This document shows, piece after piece, positions 9,118 through 18,352 of a stretch of DNA of 64,000 nucleotides. The notes below the pieces were generated by a model, which was not told the origin of the DNA, did no database searches, and worked only from the letters and a program-made list of their open reading frames with translations. Both the position numbers and the translations under genes were made by a program. Each line of letters begins with the position of its first letter. Within the stretch, counting starts at the first letter, position 1. The stretch comes from Pseudomonas coleopterorum. GTDB lineage: Bacteria; Pseudomonadota; Gammaproteobacteria; Pseudomonadales; Pseudomonadaceae. Location: the NCBI RefSeq assembly GCF_900105555.1, contig NZ_FNTZ01000001.1, forward strand, positions 1,922,001 to 1,986,000. The letters run 5' to 3'.

Positions 9118-9993
9118 TCAGGGATTGCTGACCAATCCCAACCAATCAGTAAACAACTGCACTTTTGACAGCCCCCGTTTCTCATTCGCCACATCCAGCC
9201 AGTAGCCGTAAGGCCCGATCACTTCCGCCGCAGTGATCGGCAACAGGCTGCCATTCGCCAGTTCCTTTTCGATCATCTGTCGATCAATAACCGCCAACCC
9301 GCCCCCCGCCAGCGCAGTGTGGATGACTTGATCCAGCGTGCTGAATTCGAGCCCTTGCGCAGGGTCGATATCCTCGCGACCCATCGCTGCCAACCAGTTC
9401 TCCCACACCTTCAAGCGTTTGCCGTCATGCAGTATGTGCAATAGCGGAAACTGCCGCAGATCCGGCGGCTGGCCATTGACGAACAACTCCGGGCTGGCGA
9501 CTGCCATGTGCCGCTCCATCACCAGCAACTGACTGCTGCAATGGTTGACCCCTTCGAGGCCGAAGCGGATGTGGCAGTCGATTTCCGCAAGGCTGTCGTT
9601 GCCGTTCTGGTGGGTCACGCTGAGGCTGATGTCGGGGTAGCGCTGGCAGAACGCGCGCAAATGCGCTGATAACCAGCGCGTGGCCCAGGTAGGTGGCGCG
9701 GCGATGCGCAGGCGTTGGCGCAGGTTGGGCACACGTACCGCTTGCAGGGCACGTTCGACTTGGTCGAAGGCATCGCCTAATTGAGGGGAGAGGGCACGGC
9801 CGCTTTGGGTCAGCGACAGGCCTTGGGGCGTGCGTGTAAATAGAGCCACGCCCAGGTACTCTTCGAGCTGCTTGATCTGACGGCTGACAGCGCCTTGGGT
9901 AACGTTAAGATCCAAAGCCGCCTGGCTGAAGCTGCGATGCCGTGCGACTTCTTCAAAGACGCGCAGCATGTTGAGCGAGGGCAGTTGACGCAT
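9118..9993 (-). CDS. LysR-family transcriptional regulator, GcvA-like
   Basis: A 291-aa LysR protein. The N-terminal winged HTH spans about residues 5-65 (ALDLNVTQGAVSRQIKQLEE is the recognition-helix region), and the periplasmic-binding-protein-like effector domain fills the rest. The sequence is of the GcvA type (short N-terminus MRQLPSLNMLRVFEEVARH). It converges on the fae-like operon's MFS gene and lies upstream of the porin on the same strand. It could regulate either module; no divergent target gene marks the choice. Confidence 0.9.
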   Translation of the reverse strand: MRQLPSLNMLRVFEEVARHRSFSQAALDLNVTQGAVSRQIKQLEEYLGVALFTRTPQGLSLTQSGRALSPQLGDAFDQVERALQAVRVPNLRQRLRIAAPPTWATRWLSAHLRAFCQRYPDISLSVTHQNGNDSLAEIDCHIRFGLEGVNHCSSQLLVMERHMAVASPELFVNGQPPDLRQFPLLHILHDGKRLKVWENWLAAMGREDIDPAQGLEFSTLDQVIHTALAGGGLAVIDRQMIEKELANGSLLPITAAEVIGPYGYWLDVANEKRGLSKVQLFTDWLGLVSNP

Positions 9994-10197
9994 GAAAGGG
10001 TGGCTCCGTACCGGCCTTCGACGCAGCAGCGCGCGGGCAGGTTTATTGTTTTTGATGACGATTGTCTAGGGTGTAACTGAACCCTTTGGCAGGGGTTGAT
10101 GCAAGTGCTGTTTGGGCCGCCGCCGCCACAGATGTACGATGAACCTGTGGCTGCGGGCTTGCTTGCGAAGTGCTTCAAAAACGCCGGATCGTCTGGA

Positions 10198-11379
10198 TCA
10201 GAAGTAATACCCAATGTTCATGTACAGCTGATTCTCCCACTGGTTACTCCCCCCCGCCGCCAGACTTTGGGTGTAGCTGCTGCCACCAATGTAAGGATCA
10301 TTTTTGCCATACAACCACTCCGTGGCGATCCACAGTTTGCTCAGGGAAAACGAGGTACCCAGGATCAGCCGTTGCGAGGTCTTGAACGCGTCGGCGGATT
10401 TGTCGAAGGCGCTGTAGTTGGCGTACAGCTTCACACCGTCTATCTGATCGAACAGGTATTTGCCAGCAACGTCGTAGCTCAGGTCGGCGACGTACAAATT
10501 GCCGCGACTGGCAACGTTGTAGGTACCGTCGTACCCGCCCAGTGTGACCACCTCATCGCTGTCAGGATTACGTGGCGACATCTGCTGCCGCGCCGCTTGC
10601 AGCTGCACGCCCCAGGGGCCGTTTTTGCCCAGATAGTGCACGGCCACGGCGTTGCGACGGCCATCGTTGTTGGTATCCTGGTTTTCCAAGGTCGAGGTCA
10701 GGCCTGAAACCCCGACTTCAGACGTCCAGCTCCCCAGGTCAAACGCCTTGGCCACCCGCAGTACGACGGTGTTGCGTTCCTGGTTGTTGCTGCCATCGCC
10801 CACGTAGCTGTCGGCCTCGGAAATCACGCTGGAGTAAGTCACCCCTTTGCTGGTGCCTTTACCTTGCCACGCCGGGCGCAGGTAATAACCAGCCTGGATG
10901 TTCCAGTCGCCGCTTTGCTGGACGTACTTGGCGCCGATTTGTTGCAGATCTTCCAGGCCGATGACGTTGCCCAGGGTTTCGTAAAAAGTACTGCCGAAGT
11001 ACGGCTGCAACCCGAACGGTACGGTATTCAAGCCTACCTGTACTTGTTGATCGGGATTGAATTTGTAGCCGATCCAGGCGAACTTGGCGAACTGGATATC
11101 CCCGTAGTTCTTGGTGTACCGATAGGGATAGGAGCGTCCGTAGAAACGGTACTGCGCATCGCCGATCCAGGTGTCAGAGTTGTATTTGGCGCTGAGAAAC
11201 ACGGTGTCCAGACCGAACTTCTGGGTGTCGCGGTCCGGGTCATAGTCCCAACGCGCCCGTACCGCGCCGCCAAGGTCTAGGTTGTCAGTGACCTGCACCG
11301 CCATGGCCGGCGGCGCAAGGGCGCCGAGCAGCGCGATGAGAGCAATGTACCGTACTGCAATCCGGGTAGTTGTGTGCAC
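10198..11379 (-). CDS. Outer-membrane porin
   Basis: A 393-aa precursor with a Sec signal peptide (hydrophobic core IALIALLGALAPPAMA, cleavage probably after Ala27) and alternating aromatic/polar beta-strand pattern ending in Tyr-Tyr-Phe, the C-terminal Phe that the BAM complex recognises. It is not an OprD-type sequence by eye; length and strand pattern fit a 16-18 stranded general or carbohydrate-type porin. It lies 85 bases downstream of the ABC ATPase on the same strand and so is likely to be the outer-membrane entry route for the same substrate as the ABC importer. Confidence 0.82.
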   Translation of the reverse strand: MHTTTRIAVRYIALIALLGALAPPAMAVQVTDNLDLGGAVRARWDYDPDRDTQKFGLDTVFLSAKYNSDTWIGDAQYRFYGRSYPYRYTKNYGDIQFAKFAWIGYKFNPDQQVQVGLNTVPFGLQPYFGSTFYETLGNVIGLEDLQQIGAKYVQQSGDWNIQAGYYLRPAWQGKGTSKGVTYSSVISEADSYVGDGSNNQERNTVVLRVAKAFDLGSWTSEVGVSGLTSTLENQDTNNDGRRNAVAVHYLGKNGPWGVQLQAARQQMSPRNPDSDEVVTLGGYDGTYNVASRGNLYVADLSYDVAGKYLFDQIDGVKLYANYSAFDKSADAFKTSQRLILGTSFSLSKLWIATEWLYGKNDPYIGGSSYTQSLAAGGSNQWENQLYMNIGYYF

Positions 11380-11464
11380 AGCGATACTCCTGTTTTTTAG
11401 TTATGGTCGGCAACAGCAGCCCGCGCCGCAACAAACGCTGCAGCTTGGGAAAAGGGTTTTCGAG

Positions 11465-13111
11465 TCAGTGGGTATGAGGTCGGATCAGCCTCAGCGCGGG
11501 TTCGTCGACAGGCACCAGTAGGACTGCCGAAGCGCCTGGGGCAGCCGCCAGCAAAGTCTGTGTGTAGGTGTTTTGCGGACGCAGCAACACCTGTTCAGCC
11601 GTGCCGTGCTCTACCACTTCGCCTTGGCGCATCACCGCTATGTAGTCACTGATCTGCGCTGCCACGCGCAGGTCATGGGTGATGAACAAAATGCTCAGGT
11701 TGAGGCGCTGTTGCAGCTCGGCGAGCAGCTCCAAGACCTGCTGTTGGACTGAGACATCCAGGGCAGAGACGCTTTCATCGGCGATCAACACCTCCGGGCG
11801 CATCGCCAGGGCACGGGCGATGCCAATGCGCTGGCGCTGACCACCGGAGAACTGCCGGGGCTTGCGTTTGAGGGCGTCACGCTTGAGCCCGACCTGTTCC
11901 AACAAGTCCCCGGCTTCGGTCCACGCATCCTTGGCCGACAACCCGCGCAGTTGCGCCGCGCGGGCGATGATGTCGCCGACCCGGTGCCGTGGGTTGAGCG
12001 AGCCGTACGGGTCCTGAAAAATCATCTGAATCCGCCGGCGATTGGCCGCCAGCGCAGAACCGCGCAACGCCAGGAAGTCCGTGTCACCGACCCAGACATG
12101 GCCCCTGTCGCTTTCCACCAACCGAATCGCCGCTTTAACCAGAGTACTTTTGCCCGAGCCAGACTCGCCGACAATTGCCAGCGTCTTGCCCCGTGGCAGT
12201 TGCAGCGAGACATTCTTGAGCGCCGCGACTACACGGCCACCGACGTTGTACGTCTTGGTCAGGTGCTCGATGCGCAGCGCCAACTCACCGTCCGCACAGG
12301 GTACGTGTAGCTCTGGGTGCAGGGCCGGAACAGCGGCGATCAACTTGCGGGTGTACGGGTGTCTCGGCGAGTTGAGTACTTGATCGCGCTCACCGATTTC
12401 CACCAGCACGCCGCCCTCCATCACCGCGATGCGGTCAGCGATTTCCGCCACTACGCCGAAGTCGTGGGTGATGAACAGGATGCCGTGTTGACCACGACCG
12501 CGCAGGTCGCGAACCAATTTCAGTACTTGGGCCTGTGTGGTCACATCCAGCGCCGTCGTCGGTTCGTCGGCAATCAGCAAATCCGGGTTCATCGCCAGCG
12601 CCATGGCAATCACCACCCGTTGGCATTGGCCGCCCGAGAGTTGATGCGCAAAGCTGTTGGCAATCCGTGGCGGATCGGGCAATTGTGTTGAATCCAGGAG
12701 GGCGAGCATGCGTTCGCGTCGCTCCGTGGCGGGCATTTGCGGCGCGTGTATGTCGAAGATTTCCGCGACCTGCTGACCAATGCGAATCGCCGGGTTCAGC
12801 GCCGCCATGGGCTCCTGGAAAATCATCGCAATGCGGTTGCCTCGCAGCTTGCGCAGAGCGTTTTCGTCCATGCGGCAAATATCGTCGCCGAGGAAATCAA
12901 TCACGCCTCCAGTGTGGCGCAGGCCTTTGGCGTAATCGCCCATGATTGCGGCGGAGAGCACCGATTTGCCGGAGCCGGATTCGCCGATCACGCAGAGAAT
13001 TTCGCCCTTGCGTACATCCAGACTGATGTCCTTGACGGCGTGGCTACGATCGGCGCCGGCGGGCAGTTCGATGGAGAGGTTTTCCACTCTTAATACTTGT
13101 TGATGACTCAT
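11465..13111 (-). CDS. Peptide-type ABC transporter, fused double ATPase
   Basis: A 548-aa protein holding both ATPase domains of an Opp/Dpp-type importer in one chain, like YejF or GsiA. The first half has Walker A GESGSGKS, signature LSGGQCQR and Walker [13 protein letters not shown]. The second half has Walker A GESGSGKS, signature FSGGQRQR and Walker [13 protein letters not shown]. Each half ends in the oligopeptide-transporter C-terminal extension. The open frame reaches 13201, but the ATG at 13111 gives the natural start [13 protein letters not shown] and clears the permease stop at 13114 by two bases. It energises the permeases encoded immediately upstream. Confidence 0.93.
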   Translation of the reverse strand: MSHQQVLRVENLSIELPAGADRSHAVKDISLDVRKGEILCVIGESGSGKSVLSAAIMGDYAKGLRHTGGVIDFLGDDICRMDENALRKLRGNRIAMIFQEPMAALNPAIRIGQQVAEIFDIHAPQMPATERRERMLALLDSTQLPDPPRIANSFAHQLSGGQCQRVVIAMALAMNPDLLIADEPTTALDVTTQAQVLKLVRDLRGRGQHGILFITHDFGVVAEIADRIAVMEGGVLVEIGERDQVLNSPRHPYTRKLIAAVPALHPELHVPCADGELALRIEHLTKTYNVGGRVVAALKNVSLQLPRGKTLAIVGESGSGKSTLVKAAIRLVESDRGHVWVGDTDFLALRGSALAANRRRIQMIFQDPYGSLNPRHRVGDIIARAAQLRGLSAKDAWTEAGDLLEQVGLKRDALKRKPRQFSGGQRQRIGIARALAMRPEVLIADESVSALDVSVQQQVLELLAELQQRLNLSILFITHDLRVAAQISDYIAVMRQGEVVEHGTAEQVLLRPQNTYTQTLLAAAPGASAVLLVPVDEPALRLIRPHTH

Positions 13112-13113
13112 GC

Positions 13114-13950
13114 TCAACTCCTTGCGCCTTTTTGGGCGTGTTCGTCCAGACCGTCCGCCAACAGGCTCAGGCCCAGCATCAGGGTGGAGATGGCAATGCA
13201 CGGGAAGATCACCAGATGCGGGAAAGCGATGGCCATGCTGCGCCCCTCGTTAATCATGCCGCCCCAGTCCGGGGTGGGCGGCGGCAGGCCAAGACCGAGG
13301 AAACCGAGGGCGCCGATCATGATCGCGGTGTAGCCGATGCGCAGGCAGAAATCGACGATCAACGGGCCGCCGCAATTGGGCAGGATTTCCACTAGCATGA
13401 TCCGCAGCGATCCTTCGCCCTGGGTGATGGCGCTGAGCACGTAATCGCGCGAGCGTATGTCGATGGTCAGTGCGCGCATGATCCTGAAGATCGCCGGGGC
13501 GCTGGTGAAGGTCACCGCAATCAGAATGTTCAGTGCCGAAGCACCGAGGGCGATGATGATCACGATGTACAACACCAGCACTGGAAAGGACAGCACGGTG
13601 TCAGCGACATAGGACAGCAACCCATCGACCCAGCCATTGAAGTAACCGGCGCACAAGCCCATGGCGATGCCGACGGCGAATGCGGTCAGCGTCGCCAGGA
13701 TCGACCAGAACAACACGGTGCGCGTGCCCCAGATCAGCCGCGAGAGAATGTCCCGGCCAATCATGTCGGTGCCCAGCAGAAAGCGCAGGCCGTCGCCATC
13801 CGGCGTCATAGGCGTCAGCAGCGGGGTAAAACTCTCCAGTGGATCGTGGGGCACCAGCCACGGTGCGAACAGCGCCATCAGCACCCAGCCGCCAACCAAT
13901 AGCAGACCGAGTAACGCCAAAGGGTGTTTGAACGAATGGAAGACGTTCAT
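13114..13950 (-). CDS. ABC transporter permease, DppC/YejE type
   Basis: A 278-aa inner-membrane permease with a short N-terminal segment containing TM1, a periplasmic loop (LVPHDPLESF) typical of DppC/OppC, and the BPD_transp_1 domain with five further TMs. The ATPase-coupling EAA-type loop appears as ALTIDIRSRDYVLSAITQGE. The start overlaps the preceding permease stop by four bases (ATGA, 13947-13950) and the stop is two bases from the ATPase start, so the three genes form one translationally coupled unit. Confidence 0.93.
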   Translation of the reverse strand: MNVFHSFKHPLALLGLLLVGGWVLMALFAPWLVPHDPLESFTPLLTPMTPDGDGLRFLLGTDMIGRDILSRLIWGTRTVLFWSILATLTAFAVGIAMGLCAGYFNGWVDGLLSYVADTVLSFPVLVLYIVIIIALGASALNILIAVTFTSAPAIFRIMRALTIDIRSRDYVLSAITQGEGSLRIMLVEILPNCGGPLIVDFCLRIGYTAIMIGALGFLGLGLPPPTPDWGGMINEGRSMAIAFPHLVIFPCIAISTLMLGLSLLADGLDEHAQKGARS

Positions 13951-14900
13951 TGGCCACCTCCACCAAGACTGCGCAACGTTATGCGTGGGTTGAGCCAGGT
14001 GTAGGCCAGGTCTGAGAATATCTTGGTCGCGCCAACCACGATGCCGCTGATCATCGCGCAGGCTTCGATCAGATAAACATCATGATTCAGCGACGCGGTA
14101 TACAGCAGGGAACCGAAGCCCTTGTAGGCGAAGAACACCTCGACCACGATCACATTCGATAGCAACCAAGGGATGTACAGCATGATCACAGTGATGGGCG
14201 CGATCAGGACGTTACGCAGCGCATGGCGCAATACGATGCGTGAGGTCGACGCACCTTTGAGACGGGCGGTGCGAATGTACGGTGCTTGCATCACTTCGAC
14301 CATCGAGGCCCGCGTGATCCGCGCCAGATACCCGATGCCGAACAGGCACAGCACCATCAGTGGCAGCGCCAGTTCCACTGGGTTGAAGCCGTCGCTCATG
14401 CTGCTCACGCCCGGCAGCCAGTTAAGCCAGAACACGAAGATCGCCGAGACAAACACCGCACTGGCGAAGTCTGGAATCGAGGTGGTGACAATCGACAGGA
14501 ATGACACCAGGCGATCTACCGCCGAGCCCTGGCGAATCCCGGCAAGGATGCCGAGGGTCAACGCCACCGGCACCATTACTGCCAACGCCAACCCAGAGAG
14601 GATCAATGTTTGCCCCAGGTTTGGCAGCAGCAGGTCAATCACCGGCTCACGAAAATGCACCGAGGTGCCCCAGTCGCCGCTGAGAAAATCCTTTAACCAC
14701 ACCAGGTAGCGCCAGATGAAGGTTTGGTTGTAACCGTGTTCCGCCAGCCATGCCGCGCGCTGGTCGGCAGCGGAGTAGGGACCGAGGACGTTGATCGCAA
14801 CGTCCTCAATGTTCAGTTCCAGCGCCAGGAACACAATCACCGACACCGACAACAAGGTTGCCGCAAGCGCTAATAACTTGCGCAATAGAAATTCAGCCAT
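13947..14900 (-). CDS. ABC transporter permease, DppB type
   Basis: A 317-aa permease with TM1 at the N-terminus, a long periplasmic segment (GPYSAADQRAAWLAEHGYNQ is the family's typical region) and the BPD_transp_1 core. The cytoplasmic coupling loop is visible as ITRASMVEVMQAPYIRTARL. It forms the heterodimeric channel with the DppC-type protein. It lies 73 bases downstream of the binding-protein gene, in the common order binding protein, B, C, ATPase. Confidence 0.93.
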   Translation of the reverse strand: MAEFLLRKLLALAATLLSVSVIVFLALELNIEDVAINVLGPYSAADQRAAWLAEHGYNQTFIWRYLVWLKDFLSGDWGTSVHFREPVIDLLLPNLGQTLILSGLALAVMVPVALTLGILAGIRQGSAVDRLVSFLSIVTTSIPDFASAVFVSAIFVFWLNWLPGVSSMSDGFNPVELALPLMVLCLFGIGYLARITRASMVEVMQAPYIRTARLKGASTSRIVLRHALRNVLIAPITVIMLYIPWLLSNVIVVEVFFAYKGFGSLLYTASLNHDVYLIEACAMISGIVVGATKIFSDLAYTWLNPRITLRSLGGGGQ

Positions 14901-14973
14901 GCTCGCACGCTCCGGCTAGTCAATAGATGGCGGCCGACGCACGAAGCGGGCGACCGCGTTCGGGGCGCTTGAA

Positions 14974-16608
14974 TCAGGCGCTCAGCCAGACTTGATCCAT
15001 GGGGTAGAAGTCCGATGGGTGAACCTCAAAGCCTTGGACTTTCTTGCTGGCCGCGGTGAACTTGTCGCCCCAGAACGGCTGGACCATGACGCAGGCATCC
15101 TGCAGGATCTGCTCGGCGCTTTGCATGGCCACGGCTCGTTGTTTGGGATCGATGATGCCCATGGCGGTGTCCAGCGCGGCATCGAACGCCGGGTCGCTGT
15201 AGTGGCTTTCGTTCCAGGACGCGCCGCTGCGGTAGGCCAGTTCCAGCGACATCACGCCGAGCGGGCGGTGCGCCCAGTAGGTGAGGCTGAACGCGGCCTT
15301 GTCCCAGATCGGCCAGTATTGCGTGGCCGGGATCACTTTGAGGTTGATGCGAATGCCGGCCTCGGCGCAGTTTTGCTGCAGGATCTGCGCGCAATCCTGT
15401 TCGTAGCGACCCTGGGTGTTGCCGACGATCAAGTCGATGTCGATGCCGTTTGGGTGGCCGGCTTCGGTGAGCAGTTTCTTCGCAGCCGCCACGTCCCGCG
15501 CACGTTTGGGCAGTGGGAAGTATTCCGGGTGCGACGGCGCGACGTGGTGGTCTTCACCCAGTGTGCCCATGCCGCGATAGGCGATTTTCAGCATCTGCGC
15601 GTTGTCGGCGCAGAGCACCACGGCTTTGCGAATGCGCACGTCGTCGAACGGTTTCTGGTCGCAGGCCATACGCATCACCACGGTTTGCGCCGACTTGCAG
15701 GTGAGTAACTGCGCGCCGGGCAAACGTTTCGCCAGATCCAGTTCGGCCACTGTCACCCGGTACAGCACATCGACTTGCCCAGCCTGCAATGCCGCAAGCT
15801 GGGTGGAGATGTCGGTGCCCATGTCGACGTAGCGCAACTCGTCGAGGTTGGCCGGTTTGCGCCAGTAGTCGGCGCGCTTGGCGAAGGTCGCCTGTTTGTT
15901 CACGGCAAAGGAGACAAGTTTGAACGGCCCGGTGCCCAGCGGGTTTTTCGCCCAGTCGCTACCCGCCTTGAAGCGGCGGTGGACGATGGCACAGGTGAAG
16001 GCGTTGAGCATTTCCGGAATGGCCAGCATCGGTCGCTTGAGCACCAGGCGGAATTGGAAGTCGGTGACTTTCTCAAAGGCCTCAATGTCCTGGAACGCGG
16101 TGCGGTTGACCGACTTGGAATCGGCGGCAATCCAGCGCTCGATGTTGTGCTGCACGTCCTCGACGGTGAAGGTGTCGCCGTTGCTCCACTTCACGTCCTG
16201 GCGCAGGTTGAAGGTCCAGGTTTTCAGGTCATCGGAAGGGCTCCAGCTCTCGGCCAGGTAGGGGTGTGTGATGTTGTCCGCATCGACCCAGGTCAGGAAT
16301 TCCAGGGAGTTGCGCAGCAGGTTCGAGGCTTCGATCCAGGTGATCAGCATCGGGTCCTGGATTTCTTGGATGGCACAGGCAAAGCGCAGGCTGCCGCCCT
16401 GGCGCGGCGTTACCGCGTCAGCGGCGTAGGTCGAATTACCGAACAGTGCGGAACCGAGGAAACTGCTGGCGCTGGCGGCGGTGATGCCCAGCAGCGCGGC
16501 AGTACGCAAGAATTGGCGACGATTGATCTCGCCATTTTTGACTTGGGTGCACAGGTTATTCACTGCTGGATGCGGCAGGCTGCCGTCCAGTGTCGTTAAG
16601 TCTTTCAT
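14974..16608 (-). CDS. ABC transporter substrate-binding protein, family 5, Tat-exported
   Basis: A 544-aa solute-binding protein of the peptide/opine/nickel (SBP_bac_5) family. The N-terminus has a twin-arginine signal: Arg30-Arg31-Gln-Phe-Leu followed by the hydrophobic stretch TAALLGITAASASSFLG. Most family-5 proteins use Sec, so Tat export suggests folding or cofactor/ligand loading before export, or simply lineage habit. The mature protein shows family landmarks such as LAESWSPSDDLKTWTFNLR and WSNGDTFTVEDV. The open frame extends to 16758, but the ATG at 16608 follows a strong GGAGAGG ribosome-binding site. Ligand unknown: peptide, opine-like or modified amino acid are all possible. Confidence 0.92.
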   Translation of the reverse strand: MKDLTTLDGSLPHPAVNNLCTQVKNGEINRRQFLRTAALLGITAASASSFLGSALFGNSTYAADAVTPRQGGSLRFACAIQEIQDPMLITWIEASNLLRNSLEFLTWVDADNITHPYLAESWSPSDDLKTWTFNLRQDVKWSNGDTFTVEDVQHNIERWIAADSKSVNRTAFQDIEAFEKVTDFQFRLVLKRPMLAIPEMLNAFTCAIVHRRFKAGSDWAKNPLGTGPFKLVSFAVNKQATFAKRADYWRKPANLDELRYVDMGTDISTQLAALQAGQVDVLYRVTVAELDLAKRLPGAQLLTCKSAQTVVMRMACDQKPFDDVRIRKAVVLCADNAQMLKIAYRGMGTLGEDHHVAPSHPEYFPLPKRARDVAAAKKLLTEAGHPNGIDIDLIVGNTQGRYEQDCAQILQQNCAEAGIRINLKVIPATQYWPIWDKAAFSLTYWAHRPLGVMSLELAYRSGASWNESHYSDPAFDAALDTAMGIIDPKQRAVAMQSAEQILQDACVMVQPFWGDKFTAASKKVQGFEVHPSDFYPMDQVWLSA

Positions 16609-17064
16609 ATGCCTCTCCGATAGCGTGCAAAAGTGCGTTTTTCGACTAGCCGCAAGTGGGGCGAGCGGCAGACACGGTCGGTTCCATGAACCGAGACTGT
16701 CAGTGGCCGGAAGCGCGAAGGCGCAGGCGTGACAGGTGTGAAGCCGGCAGTAGAGCAAGGCACAACGAGATCAGAAGGACGGAGGCTGGGTATGACATAG
16801 GGCTGCTCTCATGTTGTTTTTATTAGAGATGCCCGCAGTTTTGTCATCTGCGCAACGATCGACAAACGATAAATTCAACGCTGAAACGTTCGCTAAATGC
16901 ATGTTACTGACCGTAAGAAAGGCTGCCGCTTGAGCTAGACAGGCCGGACGGGGAAAGCGCGGGTAGGAAACACTGCGCGGTGATATCGAGCGCCCCTTGT
17001 TCCGGGTGGGAGTAAGGGGGAAAACGGACGGTGTCGAAGGCAGTGAAGACGCCGTCCGGGCAAC
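16609..17064. other. 456-bp gap between M24 gene and ABC operon
   Basis: No gene is apparent. The size suggests that the ABC operon has its own promoter on the minus strand here. A short inverted repeat TTTGTC (16840-16845) / GACAAA (16861-16866) with a 15-base centre could be a regulator site. I cannot place -10 and -35 boxes with confidence. Confidence 0.4.
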
Positions 17065-18294
17065 TCAGAGCGGCATCAGGCGCGAGTCGAATGGGTAGTC
17101 CGAGAGCAGTTCGATGCCGTTTTCGTGGATGTAGATCTGCTCTTCGAGCTTGACCCCTTCACCGCCTGCATCGTGGCCGATATAGCTTTCCACGCAGATG
17201 GTCATGCCGGCTTCGAACACCCCGTCGTAACCCAGCGCGTCAATGTCTTCGCGGTGCACCACGTAGGGGTATTCACCGGTCATGCCAACGCCGTGGGCCA
17301 GTGCGAAATAACGGTTGGCCTTGTAGTTGTCGGGAATTCGCCAGGCCAGCTCGGCGTATTCCTTGAAGCTGCGACCAGCCTTGAGCATTTCCATGTTGGT
17401 CTGCACTTGTTCGTAGGCTAGTTTGTACAGCTCCTGTTGCTTGGCGGTGGCGGCCTGTTCGCCACAAAGGAACGTTCGCGAGAAGTCGGCGTAGTAGCCG
17501 AAACGCCCGACTACATCGGTGTCCAGCGCGACCAGGTCACCGGCTTCGATAGGCCGTGTGCTGCATTCCTGGAACCACGGATTGGTGCGCGGGCCGGAGG
17601 ACAACAGGCGGGTTTCGACGTAGTCGCCGTCGGTGGCGATCACGTGCTGGTGCAGGTGCGACCACAGTTCGTTTTCGCTGATGCCAGGCACCAGCTTGCT
17701 TTCCATCAAGCGCACACCGGCCTCGGTGGCACGCAGACTGGCGCGGATCATCTTCAGCTCGTTAGGCACTTTGATGCAGCGTGCTCGCTCCAGCGGTTCC
17801 TGGGCGTCGAAGATCTGGTAGCCGAGTTTTTGCAGTTCGAACGCAGCGGCTGAAGTCGCGCTTTCGATGGCGACGCGGTTGTTGCCGCCGCCGTGCTGGC
17901 GCACCAGCTCACCGATTTCTGCTGCCCATTCGGCGGTGACGTTATTGAGGAAGCTGTCGCAGAAGTAATAGGAGATGGCTTTGGCCGGGCGCACTTCGTC
18001 GACGGTGTTGAGCTGTTCTGCCAGGTGCAGACAACCGCCGAATTCGAAGACCACGACCGGGCCTTCTGCCGGGATGAAGGCGTAACGTGCCGGATTTCGC
18101 GCTGAGTACACTTGCATGTTGCGCGAACCGGTGGCGTAGCGCATATGGGTCGGGTCGAACAGAACGCACGCGGCGTAGTCACGCTTTTTCAGTTCGTTGC
18201 GCACCCGTTGCAAACGGTCGAGCTGGATCTGCTGGATCTCGTCGTACGTCGGTTCGCAGTCGGTGGGGTTTCGGTTAGGGCCGGACAGACTCAT
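17065..18294 (-). CDS. M24 metallopeptidase-fold protein, DddP-like
   Basis: A 409-aa creatinase/prolidase-fold protein with the N-terminal creatinase-like domain followed by the pita-bread M24 domain. Metal ligands are Asp258 and Asp260 (DTD), Asp270 (ADFSRT), His334 (AHGVG), Glu369 (CVES) and Glu384 (KLEEQ). The spacing equals, residue for residue, the six iron ligands I remember for the DMSP lyase DddP (295, 297, 307, 371, 406, 421; constant offset 37), and SGPRTNPWFQEC and NMEMLK also match that family. However, Gly340 stands where DddP has catalytic Asp377. It is therefore a DddP-family member with probably another lyase or hydrolase activity. Start ATG at 18294 is chosen over the open frame to 18447. 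It lies 58 bases downstream of the oxygenase gene. Confidence 0.85.
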   Translation of the reverse strand: MSLSGPNRNPTDCEPTYDEIQQIQLDRLQRVRNELKKRDYAACVLFDPTHMRYATGSRNMQVYSARNPARYAFIPAEGPVVVFEFGGCLHLAEQLNTVDEVRPAKAISYYFCDSFLNNVTAEWAAEIGELVRQHGGGNNRVAIESATSAAAFELQKLGYQIFDAQEPLERARCIKVPNELKMIRASLRATEAGVRLMESKLVPGISENELWSHLHQHVIATDGDYVETRLLSSGPRTNPWFQECSTRPIEAGDLVALDTDVVGRFGYYADFSRTFLCGEQAATAKQQELYKLAYEQVQTNMEMLKAGRSFKEYAELAWRIPDNYKANRYFALAHGVGMTGEYPYVVHREDIDALGYDGVFEAGMTICVESYIGHDAGGEGVKLEEQIYIHENGIELLSDYPFDSRLMPL

Positions 18295-18352
18295 GGGGTG
18301 TTCCTCGCAGGGCAAATACGGTTGGTGTTTTCCAAGTTTTTTTTGGCATGAA

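Noticed and set aside
15775..16599. A 274-codon plus-strand frame opposite the ABC binding-protein gene
   Set aside because: Antisense shadow of a well-supported family-5 binding protein.
17065..18294. Calling the M24 protein a DMSP lyase (dddP)
   Set aside because: The position of the catalytic Asp377 in DddP is Gly340 here, and no other DMSP gene is nearby.
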